Part shown: in pieces, positions 57,135 through 64,000 of the stretch | Numbering within the stretch: position 1 is the stretch's first letter | How the letters are laid out: each line of letters opens with the position of its first letter | NCBI RefSeq assembly: GCF_000186865.1 | Contig: NW_008705565.1 | Coordinates: forward strand, 2,226,796-2,290,795 | Direction: 5' to 3' | DNA length: 64,000 nucleotides | Origin: Aureococcus anophagefferens | Taxonomy: Eukaryota > Sar > Pelagophyceae > Pelagomonadales > Pelagomonadaceae | Made by a program: the position numbers and the translations under genes | The notes under the pieces: model-generated | What the model was told of the DNA's origin: nothing | What the model saw: the letters and a program-made list of their open reading frames with translations, nothing else | The model's database searches: none

Positions 57135-58583
57135 ATGGCGTCCGAGTCTGAGTCCGACAGCGACGAGTATGCGTCCGAGGTGTTCGGTGCTCACAGGCTC
57201 GAGGATGTCGAACTCACGGTCGTGCACGAAGGCGTTCACGGTGGCGTGGAACACTGGCAGACTCTTCGGGAGCTTACACAGGGCGTAAATGGCGGGTCTG
57301 TTCGAATTGATGACATGTACCGTTCGCTCGCTACTCAGCAAGGTCAATTTTATTCGCCCGCGTCGCTTCTCATGTATGCGTGCGGCTACGCTCACGCCTC
57401 CCGCGAGGTGTGCGTCGAGACCGTCCGCACGCTCATCGAGCGCGGCGGCGCAGATGTCAACGCGACGAACGCGGATGGCGACATGACGGTATTGGGATGT
57501 GCATGCACCCTCTTTCCGTTCTTCTATGACGTATTCCACAGTTCAGGGTATGGAGAGGACGAGAGTGGCGACTTCGAGCTCCGTGAAGTCCGCTGCCTTG
57601 TCGACCGCCACGATAAAGCGAACGCTTGCATTTCCCTCCTCCTGGAAAACGGTGCAGACCCCAATCGCAAGTTTACAGGCAAGACAGAGACTATACGGTA
57701 CCAAGAGTCTCCCCTAGCTGTTTGCGCTCGCCGGGGTAATGCAGTCGGAGTCTCGATGCTTCTGAAATACGGTGCTGAAATCGATACTTGGGGTCTTGCT
57801 TACGACCCCGAGCATAACGTTTCTGGTATCACGGACTGCCTCGAAGAGCGCACAGTGCTATTTATCGCCATGGCCGATGCGCCGCACTTTGAGACAATCA
57901 AAACGCTCCTTCTTCATGGCGCGGACTTGGACACTGCTTTACACGCGTGCTTCGCTGTGAGACCAGATGGGACACGTGAGCGAATGGCTATCGCTGATGA
58001 CCCCTACTTTACTGAGTATCATAGCCACTTCACGTATGCAAACTTCCCTGGATTTCTAGCCGGCGTGCTGGCGGCCGGATCTTATCGAAGCTACTTGAAA
58101 GAGCCGCGCGTCGAACTCGTGCGGCTGCGCCTGCTTTGCGCGCGCGGCCGCGCGACGCCGCCGGCGGATCCCGTCCTCCAGCGCCTTTTCGGTGCGCCCG
58201 GGGCATCGACGAAACGCGCGCCCATGCGCGCCGCGCCTCTCCCAAATGAGGTGGTCTGGCACATCTTTTCGTTCTGGCGGAGCGGCCGCGACGGCCGCGC
58301 GGAATCGCGATGCCCCGATGTCCCACAGTTGAGCGACAGCGAAATCTATGACGCACAACTTCGAGCTACGAACCGGATGGAACTGACCAGGCAGCGCATT
58401 GCCGAGAAAGAAGCACTCCTCATGCGCACCGAAATCGCCCCAGAGAACACACAGCAGATGGCTGATTTGGCAAAGGCGCTTGGCATGGAATACCAATGTC
58501 TCGCCAGGCACCAACAAGCGCTCGAGGACGTCGAACACACGGGCCTGAGCGTGGTGCCCACCTTGAAATCCGTCTACGCGTAG
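57135..58583 (+). CDS. Ankyrin-repeat protein with mosaic base composition
   Basis: 482 residues from ATG 57135. An in-frame ATG at 57042 would add 31 residues but lies only 29 bp after the previous stop. Ankyrin-like units include ETVRTLIERGGADVNATNADGDMTVLGCA, ACISLLLENGADPNRKF, PLAVCARRGNAVGVSMLLKYGAEID and FETIKTLLLHGADLDTALHAC. Then comes LLCARGRATPPADPVLQRLFG and LPNEVVWHIFSFW, an F-box-like helix that I recall as frequent in ankyrin genes of pelagophyte-type algae. A coiled C-terminus follows. From 57150 to 58080 GC falls to roughly 50%, unlike the 70% or more around it; 58090-58310 is again GC-rich. Partner unknown. Confidence 0.78.
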   Translation: MASESESDSDEYASEVFGAHRLEDVELTVVHEGVHGGVEHWQTLRELTQGVNGGSVRIDDMYRSLATQQGQFYSPASLLMYACGYAHASREVCVETVRTLIERGGADVNATNADGDMTVLGCACTLFPFFYDVFHSSGYGEDESGDFELREVRCLVDRHDKANACISLLLENGADPNRKFTGKTETIRYQESPLAVCARRGNAVGVSMLLKYGAEIDTWGLAYDPEHNVSGITDCLEERTVLFIAMADAPHFETIKTLLLHGADLDTALHACFAVRPDGTRERMAIADDPYFTEYHSHFTYANFPGFLAGVLAAGSYRSYLKEPRVELVRLRLLCARGRATPPADPVLQRLFGAPGASTKRAPMRAAPLPNEVVWHIFSFWRSGRDGRAESRCPDVPQLSDSEIYDAQLRATNRMELTRQRIAEKEALLMRTEIAPENTQQMADLAKALGMEYQCLARHQQALEDVEHTGLSVVPTLKSVYA

Positions 58584-58615
58584 TCTATCCTAACCAACCT
58601 AGGCTCCTCGAGGGA

Positions 58616-59659
58616 TTAGGACCCCCGCGCGAGCGCCGCCTGTTCGAGGATCGAGTCCGCGAGGGGCGCGCGGACGCTCTCGTCGAGCGCGTGCCTCTCG
58701 CAGAACGCGCGCGCGAGGTCCATGGCGTCGTCGCCGTCGTGCACGCGGATCGTGCCCGACGTTTCGCCGCCGAGGTCCACGGTCATCTCGAACAGCACGA
58801 AGCGCTCGCCCGAGTCCTCCCCGGTCAGCACCGCGTCGTCCGCCGCGTCCGCGGCGAGCGCGCGCGGCGCCCAGGGCGCGAACGTCGCCGGGAACAGCGG
58901 CACCTTGGACCGCGTGTTCTTCGCGTCGCGGAACCAGGGCCGCGCGTAGGCCATGAAAAAGACGAGGCGATCGGCTTCCGAGCGGTTCGCGAGCCCGCGG
59001 TGGTCGACGCGGTAGTCGAAGAGGAGCGCGGACCCCCTGGCGCACGTCGGCGCCACCGGCGACCGCCGGGAGCGCTTCGGGGGGCTCTCCGCGGACCGTC
59101 GGTGCGAGCCGAGTCGGAATTCCGTGGGCCCGTTCGACGGCGTCAGGTCCTGGAGCGGAATAAACACGGTGAGCGCGTGCGGCGGCTGGTCGCCGCCCTC
59201 GGCGAAGAGGTGGTCGCCGTCCTTGTGCCACTTTTGGTCCTCCGCCGCGCCCGCGCGCGCGACCATGACGCCGCTGTACAGGAGGACGACGTCGCCGCCG
59301 CCGAGCGCCGCGCGCGCCGCGGGCAGGATCGCCTCGTGGCGGAAGAGGTCCGCGTAGGGCGCGTCGCCGCAGCGCACGCGGACGTCGCAGCGCCCGCCGT
59401 CGCGCCGCACGAGCTCCGCGAAGTCGCAGCGCTCGCAGCGCACGGCCTCGTGGTGCGCGTCGGGCGCCGTCGGGTCCAGCGCCTCGAGCCGCTGAGCGAC
59501 GGCGGCCTCGCAGGCCGCGAGGTCCTCGATGGCGCGCGTCCGGCAGGCGTCGACGGTGGCGTCGTCGACGGCGTTTGGGATCACGGCGACGCCGTGCTCG
59601 AGGAACGTGGCTGCGGCGTCGTCGCTCGCGCAGGCGACGACGTCGCTCCAGGACGACAT
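58616..59659 (-). CDS. Phytanoyl-CoA dioxygenase (PhyH) family oxygenase
   Basis: 347 residues, ATG 59659. Fe(II)/2-oxoglutarate features: FLEHGVAVIPNAVDD at the start, VARAGAAEDQKWHKDGDHLF with the HxD ligands, LTVFIPLQDLTPSNGPTEFRLGSHR, and SALLFDYRVDHRGLANRSEADRLVFFMAYARPWF with the distal His and the following Arg. This spacing is typical of PhyH enzymes that hydroxylate lipids or small metabolites. The C-terminal about 100 residues after WF are extra and acidic. The family includes many uncharacterised algal members. The substrate cannot be told. Confidence 0.88.
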   Translation of the reverse strand: MSSWSDVVACASDDAAATFLEHGVAVIPNAVDDATVDACRTRAIEDLAACEAAVAQRLEALDPTAPDAHHEAVRCERCDFAELVRRDGGRCDVRVRCGDAPYADLFRHEAILPAARAALGGGDVVLLYSGVMVARAGAAEDQKWHKDGDHLFAEGGDQPPHALTVFIPLQDLTPSNGPTEFRLGSHRRSAESPPKRSRRSPVAPTCARGSALLFDYRVDHRGLANRSEADRLVFFMAYARPWFRDAKNTRSKVPLFPATFAPWAPRALAADAADDAVLTGEDSGERFVLFEMTVDLGGETSGTIRVHDGDDAMDLARAFCERHALDESVRAPLADSILEQAALARGS

Positions 59660-59739
59660 TGCAGCTCAGGCAAGCATCGCCTCCCCCTATTTTGTTCCAG
59701 CTGCATGGTGCCGCCATGATGCCGCAAGAGTAGGATGTC

Positions 59740-60888
59740 TTACCCGACGATGCGCATGGGCGGCGCGGAGTCGACGAAGGAGACGCGGCGGTCTTCGAGC
59801 ACGCCGGCGGACCGGGACCGCGAGAGGCAGCCGCGGAGGGCCTTCAGCGGCGCGGACTTCGCGCGCGGCGGCTTCGCGACGTCCTCGACCGCCGCCGCGC
59901 GCGCGGACGCGGGCCGGAACAGCGCGCGCACGGGCTCGAGCGCGACCTCGTTCGGCGGCGTGACGCGCGGGAAGAGCGGCGAGGCGCCCTGCACGGGCTC
60001 GAGCGCGACCTCGTTCGGCGGCGTGACGCGCGGGAAGAGCGGCGCGGCGCCCTGCACGGGCGAGAGGCGCCCCGGCCGCGGAGGCGAGAGGCGCCGCGGC
60101 TTCTTCGGGGTCTCCTCCGCGGCCGGGAGCGGCGCGAAGGTCGACGGGAAGAGGAGGAAGTCCTTGGGCGCTTCTGACGCCTCGGACTCCGGCTCGGAGG
60201 CGCCGTCGTCGCCCCACGGGCCCGGCGCCTCGGCCTCGTCGGCGATGACCGCCGCGAGGCCCGCGGCCGACACGCGCACCGACGCGAGCGACTCGTCGCC
60301 GTCGTAGACGGCCACGTGGACCTCGCGGCCCGCCTTTGCCGCTTTCTGGACGAGCTCGAGCGCCCGGTCCGCGTCGTCGCGGCGCGCGATGACGGCCGCG
60401 CGGTCGCGCCGCAGCGCGGCCGCGAGGCGGGACGCGCGCCTGTCCTCGAGGCCGCGGGCCTTGAACGCGTCCTCGTCGGCCTGCATCAGCGCCCAGAAGG
60501 AGTCGAAGCCGCCGCGCCAGAGCAGCGCGGCCGTGCGGCTCGCCGACGCGGAGCTGCAGACCTCGTGGTGCGTCAGCCAGCCCTTCAAACTCGCTTGCCA
60601 CTGCGACGAGCGCGACATCTCCGCCAAGACCTCGGCGTCGCCGACGGCCGCCAGCTCCGCCTCGACGGGCGTCGCGACGTCCGCGGCAGCTTCCACGCGG
60701 GCGAGCTCGCGCAGCGCGGCGTCGGGCGTCACCCGGTGGGCTGCGTGCAAGGCTGCCGCCTTCTCGGGCGTCACCCGGTGGGCTGCGTGCGGGGCTGCCA
60801 TCGGCTCGTCGGCCATGGCGCAGGTCGCTGCCGTGAGCATGCTGCCCCATTGCGCGAGCGGCACCGGGCTGGCCTCGCGAGGCGCCAT
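59740..60888 (-). CDS. SAM-like-domain hypothetical protein with tandem repeats
   Basis: 382 residues from ATG 60888. An in-frame ATG at 61023 would overlap the divergent gene and is less likely. Near the N-terminus HAAHRVTP is repeated (two copies). Residues about 90-155 look like a SAM-type helical bundle: LKGWLTHHEV, LLWRGGFDSFWALMQADEDAFKARGLEDRRASRLAAALRRD. The C-terminus has two copies of a 21-residue unit containing PLFPRVTPPNEVALEPVQGA, then a basic tail ending SAPPMRIVG with phospho-site-like SRSRS and RRVSF. An adaptor role is inferred only from SAM. Confidence 0.62.
   Translation of the reverse strand: MAPREASPVPLAQWGSMLTAATCAMADEPMAAPHAAHRVTPEKAAALHAAHRVTPDAALRELARVEAAADVATPVEAELAAVGDAEVLAEMSRSSQWQASLKGWLTHHEVCSSASASRTAALLWRGGFDSFWALMQADEDAFKARGLEDRRASRLAAALRRDRAAVIARRDDADRALELVQKAAKAGREVHVAVYDGDESLASVRVSAAGLAAVIADEAEAPGPWGDDGASEPESEASEAPKDFLLFPSTFAPLPAAEETPKKPRRLSPPRPGRLSPVQGAAPLFPRVTPPNEVALEPVQGASPLFPRVTPPNEVALEPVRALFRPASARAAAVEDVAKPPRAKSAPLKALRGCLSRSRSAGVLEDRRVSFVDSAPPMRIVG
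59929..60060. repeat. In-gene tandem repeat, 2 x 63 bp
   Basis: CACGGGCTCGAGCGCGACCT at 59929 recurs at 59992. The period of 63 bp equals 21 codons, and the flanking half-copy extends to about 60060. Confidence 0.9.
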
Positions 60889-61010
60889 TTTATTGCAAGA
60901 TAGGGTCCGCAAGCGAGACGTCGACGACCACGCGTACGAAACTCGTCCGACTTTTACCCGCAGCAAGTTGAACAACAAGAAGGTTGCGCAATCTCCCTGT
61001 GGCAAATTCG

Positions 61011-61892
61011 ATGGTCCGCGCATCTATGACGCTTTCCGTGCTCGCGTCGTGCTCAGCATTCGAAGCGCCGCTCGTGCACACGGCGACGATCGCGCTCGTG
61101 CCGCCGGAGGCGGCCTGGCACGACCTGCAAAGCGCGCGGCGCCAGCTGCGGGACAAGGGCCTCTACCGCTGGCCGCCGCATATCAACCTCTTGTACCCGC
61201 TGGTGCCGCCGGCGCACTTCGCCGAGGCCGTCGACGCCGTCGCGCCCGTGCTTTGCGACTTCGAGCCCTTCTCCGTCACGCTCGACGCCCTGGGCGTCTT
61301 CGGCGGCCGCGCGCGCGGCGTGCTCTACGTCGGCCCGCGCGCCGACGACGTCGAGAAACTGCGCGCGCTGCAGGACGCCCTGCAGCGGGCGCTGCCCACG
61401 TGCCACCACCAGCAGCGCGACGGCGTCTTCACGCCGCACCTCACGCTCTCGCACTTCCCGTCGGCCGACGCCGCGGAGGCGGCGAAGGGGGCCCTCGCGG
61501 GCCTCTCCGTCACGTTCGACTGCGACGACGCGGTCTATCTGATGCGGAGGGAAGGCGGCGCGGGCCAGTTCGAGCGCGTCGCGTCGCTGCCGCTGGGCCG
61601 CGCCCATCGCGTCGACGGCGCGCTCGTCGGCGACCGCTGGGCCGGCGCGCGACGCTTCGACGGCATGCCGCTCGTCGAGGAGGACTGGATCCGCGACGCG
61701 CGGCGGCTCCAGAAGCAGGCGCAGCACCGGCCCGGCGGCCGCGGCCGGCGGCGGCGGCGCCCGCGGCGGTCGCCGGAGGAGCGCGCAGCCATCAACGCGC
61801 GGACGCCGGAGGAGATCGCCGCCATCCGCGCCGAGCGCGCGGAGAAGAAGCGCCTCGCCGCGCTCGCCGACGCGCCGCCTAATCCGGTGTGA
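61011..61892 (+). CDS. LigT-like 2H phosphoesterase / 2'-5' RNA ligase family, probable plastid leader
   Basis: 293 residues from ATG 61011. The N-terminus MTLSVLASCSAFEAP has the SAF motif seen at signal/transit junctions of secondary-plastid proteins. The 2H fold has two His motifs: RWPPHINLLYP (H-I-N; the usual HxT/S has Asn) and FTPHLTLSHF (H-L-T). FEPFSVTLDALGVFGGRARGVLYVGP and FERVASLPLG fit the beta-strands of LigT/AKAP7-like enzymes, which cut 2',3'-cyclic or 2'-5' phosphodiesters in RNA. The C-terminus is an Arg-rich linker followed by ARTPEEIAAIRAERAEKKR, a motif like that in the PHD protein at 19019-21736. Divergent from the SAM-like gene, 122 bp between starts. Confidence 0.82.
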   Translation: MVRASMTLSVLASCSAFEAPLVHTATIALVPPEAAWHDLQSARRQLRDKGLYRWPPHINLLYPLVPPAHFAEAVDAVAPVLCDFEPFSVTLDALGVFGGRARGVLYVGPRADDVEKLRALQDALQRALPTCHHQQRDGVFTPHLTLSHFPSADAAEAAKGALAGLSVTFDCDDAVYLMRREGGAGQFERVASLPLGRAHRVDGALVGDRWAGARRFDGMPLVEEDWIRDARRLQKQAQHRPGGRGRRRRRPRRSPEERAAINARTPEEIAAIRAERAEKKRLAALADAPPNPV

Positions 61893-62034
61893 GTCGCATC
61901 GTCGCGCTCGACGGGGCTGGTCGATGCGACGGGGACGTGGGCGCTGCCGCGCCGGGTGTTTGACGTCATCGCACACGTGTGCTTGAACTTGAAAGCGTGT
62001 CATCATCGCGGTTGCTTCTGGATTCGCCTCGAGC

Positions 62035-63067
62035 ATGCAGACGAGCGCGGCCATCGCCGCGGCAGCGGTGACCATGGACAAGGACGGCGAGCACGCCGTG
62101 GCGCTGTCGGCGTGCGCGCTCTCGCTCTGGATCGGCATGTGGGTCGTGCTCCCCAGCGCGACCCTCTGGCTCCCCAGTGTTCTCTTCGGGCTGCCCCGGG
62201 GCCTCGCGCTCACGTGCGGCATCTGGGCGACGCTGGCCAACGCGCCGCCGCTGCCGCGTCGCGTCGCCTTCATCAAGTTCCTGCAGCGCATGACCGCAAT
62301 CCGCCGGCGTCCGTCGGACCGCGCGCGCGCGCGCAAATCCCGCCCGCCCGACGCAGGACTGGTTCCCCAGCCACGCCATCATGAACGAGGCGGGCCTCCG
62401 CCGGGCGCCGGGCGCGAAGCCCGCGGTCTTCGCGCACCATCCCCACGGCGTCGTGGCCATCAACTGCCTCGCCGTGGGCTCGCGCGCCGACTGCCGCGCC
62501 GTCGTCAGCGATATCTGCTTCCAGATGCCCTTCAACCGCCAGCTCATGCAGACCGTCGGCGGCATCGGCGCGATGCGCGAGACCGTCGCCACGGAGATGC
62601 GGCGCGGCGTCGACCTCGCCGTGATCCCCGGCGGCATCGACGAGGTCGTGCTCGCGGACCCCGTCCACGAGCGCGTGTTCCTCAAGCGGCGCTTCGGCTT
62701 CGTGAAGCTCGCGCTCGAGCACGGCTACGACCTCGTGCCCGTCTACCACCTCGGCGAATCCCAGATGTACGGCATGCTGCCCCTCCAGCGCTGGGGGCCG
62801 ATCCTGCGGTGCCGCCTCTGGATGACGAAGCGGTTCTCGCTCCCCTTCGGCTTCGGCGTCGGGTGTTGGTATTGCCCCGTGCTCCCGCGGCGCGTGCCCT
62901 GCGTGAGCGCCGTCGGCGACCCCGTCGTCCTGCCGAAGATCGACAGCCCGACGATGGCCGACGTCGCCAAGTACCACGCCCGCTACGTCGAGGCCCTCGT
63001 CGCGACCTACAACGAGCACCGCCACCTGCTCCCCGCGTACGCGGGCAAGGACCTCGAGGTCTGGTGA
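62035..63067 (+). CDS. DGAT2-family acyltransferase
   Basis: join(62035..62295, 62357..63067), 323 residues. The N-terminal exon has two hydrophobic segments (VALSACALSLWIGMWVVLPSA; LALTCGIWATLANAPP). Exon 2 starts DWFPSHAI and has the catalytic AVFAHHPHGVVAIN, GGIGAMRETVATEM, LAVIPGGIDEV, RRFGFVKLALEHGYDLVPVYHLGES and VGDPVVLPKIDSPTMADVAKYHARYVEAL. HPHG and the PGG element are diagnostic of the diacylglycerol/monoacylglycerol acyltransferase 2 family in the ER, which makes triacylglycerol or wax esters. The intron of 61 bp is GC-AG (GCAATC...ACGCAG), phase 0, and joins QRMT-DWFPS as in homologues. Confidence 0.92.
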
Positions 63068-63389
63068 TACCGAAGCCGCCCCCGCCCGCCGCCGGAGGCA
63101 CGCGGCCCGCGGGTGCGCGCGCGCGGGGTCGAAGCACGCGCTCACGGCGTGGGGGCTGTAGGACGCGCGGACCGGGTCGGCGCAGAACGCGTCCGGCGGG
63201 ATGTGTCAGACGACCCCCGGCGGCCGGGGTCGCGGCTGCGGCTGCGCCGAGGGCGTCCGCGGCCGCCGCGGCGGCCCGGTCGACGTCAATGCCGCAACCC
63301 CCGGCGCCCGGCGTCCGAGGCGCAGGCAGCACGAAGTGCTATGGAGCTGAGCGCGAGGCCGCTGCGGGCCTAACGCGACACCAAAAACT
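63068..63389. other. Spacer without a recognised gene
   Basis: About 320 bp of GC-rich sequence between two plus-strand genes. No open frame with protein-like composition was seen. It should hold the promoter of the CCCH gene. Confidence 0.5.
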
Positions 63390-64000
63390 ATGTCGGGCCA
63401 GCGGCCGGACCCCTACGCCAGCGCCCACGCGGCGGCCGCGCAGCAGCAGGCGCAGCAGCAGTACGCGCAGCAGCAGCAGTACGCGCCGCCCGCGGCGGGC
63501 CAGCACCCGCAGTTCACGCAGCACCGCGGCGGCGGCGCGGCGGCGGCGAACCTGCAGAGCGGGTACACGGCCCACGCCGCCGCGCACTACGCGGCCTACT
63601 ACGCCGGCGCCGCGGCCGCGCGCGCGCCGGCCTACGCGGCGGCCGCGCCGTACGGCGCGCCGACCCCGGCCTACGCCGCGCCGCAGACGCCGGCCTACGC
63701 GGCGCCGCCGCGCGCCGCGATGCCCGCGTCGCTCGCGCGCTACGCGCAGGCCCAGGAGGTCAACCGCGCCTACGGCTACGCGGGGCCGCGGAAGCTCGCG
63801 GAGCCCGCGCACCTCGACGTGAGGTACAAGACCAAGATGTGCCTCCAGATCGTCAACGGGCGGCCCTGCGCCTACGGCGACAAGTGCAAGTTCGCCCACA
63901 GCGAAGGCGAGCTCCGGCGGAGCGCGCCGGACTACGCGTCCGCGGCCGAGCCGCTCGGCGCGTCGCCCGTCGTCGTCGCCGAGGCGCGGCCGACGGCGCC
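63390..64000 (+). CDS. CCCH zinc-finger protein (TIS11-type finger), truncated by the window end
   Basis: 203 codons from ATG 63390, open to the edge. The N-terminal 120 residues are Gln/Ala/Tyr-rich (AQQQAQQQYAQQQQYAPP; AHYAAYYAG), a prion-like low-complexity region. Then YKTKMCLQIVNGRPCAYGDKCKFAHSEGELR gives C-x8-C-x5-C-x3-H with the preceding YKT(K)xC and following HxxxELR of tristetraprolin-like fingers, which bind AU-rich RNA. Only one finger is present before the window ends. A second may follow. A role in mRNA turnover is inferred. Confidence 0.88.
   Translation, partial: MSGQRPDPYASAHAAAAQQQAQQQYAQQQQYAPPAAGQHPQFTQHRGGGAAAANLQSGYTAHAAAHYAAYYAGAAAARAPAYAAAAPYGAPTPAYAAPQTPAYAAPPRAAMPASLARYAQAQEVNRAYGYAGPRKLAEPAHLDVRYKTKMCLQIVNGRPCAYGDKCKFAHSEGELRRSAPDYASAAEPLGASPVVVAEARPTA

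Noticed and set aside
532..62685. Many long open frames antisense to, or out of frame with, the called genes, rich in Arg, Ala, Gly and Pro
   Set aside because: They are by-products of GC-rich codon bias; they lack domains and overlap genes with recognisable families.
1..64000. CRISPR array, bacterial operon or prophage signals
   Set aside because: No regularly spaced repeats; introns, plastid leaders and eukaryotic gene families show this is nuclear eukaryotic DNA.

Overview
This is a window of nuclear DNA from a photosynthetic eukaryote. The likely source is a stramenopile (chromist) picoalga, most probably the pelagophyte Aureococcus anophagefferens or a close relative. The species name is inference. 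It rests on very high GC with strong C/G third-position bias, a fucoxanthin-chlorophyll light-harvesting protein with an AAAF-type plastid targeting leader, a cycloeucalenol cycloisomerase, spliceosomal introns, dense short intergenic regions, and a family of transposon-like introns (introners) of the kind described in Aureococcus. Two assembly gaps (14873-15043 and 46393-46656) are runs of N.

Layout. 1-10.2 kb: CS-like secretory protein, beta-propeller membrane protein, mitochondrial carrier, CCHC zinc-knuckle protein, a Thr/Pro-rich type I surface protein split by an introner, and an ABCF1-type ATPase. 10.2-18.9 kb: thioredoxin-fold protein (introner), FMN-binding PNPOx-like protein, a PAM2-motif protein and membrane protein around gap 1, peptidyl-tRNA hydrolase 2, a coiled-coil protein and a cupin/JmjC-like protein (introner). 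19-32 kb: a two-PHD-finger protein with SQ/TQ repeats divergent from DNA ligase IV, a repeat-bearing unknown, IFT57, and a MOV10/SDE3-like helicase. 32-40.1 kb: GC minisatellite, methyltransferase, cycloeucalenol cycloisomerase, pentapeptide-repeat lumen protein, adenosine kinase, GH63-like glycosidase. 40.3-50.1 kb: TPR protein, RelA/SpoT-fold plus TPR protein (introner), multi-pass membrane protein (introner), two genes flanking gap 2, a RING1-like PRC1 ubiquitin ligase, and MTP18/MTFP1 with two introners. 50.2-64 kb: light-harvesting protein, PDZ protein (introner), small membrane protein, bifunctional pseudouridine-catabolic enzyme (introner), ankyrin protein, PhyH dioxygenase, SAM-like protein, 2H phosphoesterase, DGAT2-like acyltransferase, and a CCCH zinc-finger gene cut by the window end.

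The most distinctive system is the set of nine introners of two related families. Each is about 160-207 bp, has terminal inverted repeats beginning CTG and ending CAG, is flanked by an 8-bp target duplication that starts GT or GC, and lies exactly in a coding region. In every case, removing one target copy plus the element restores the reading frame, and in several it restores a conserved motif. The target duplication supplies the 5' splice site and the inverted repeat supplies the AG acceptor, so both orientations splice. Six of nine use GC-AG introns.

The genes are mostly housekeeping and do not form operons. Neighbours are often divergent or convergent with spacers of 30-350 bp. The one functionally suggestive pairing is DNA ligase IV with a divergent PHD/SQ-TQ protein, a possible DNA-damage pair.
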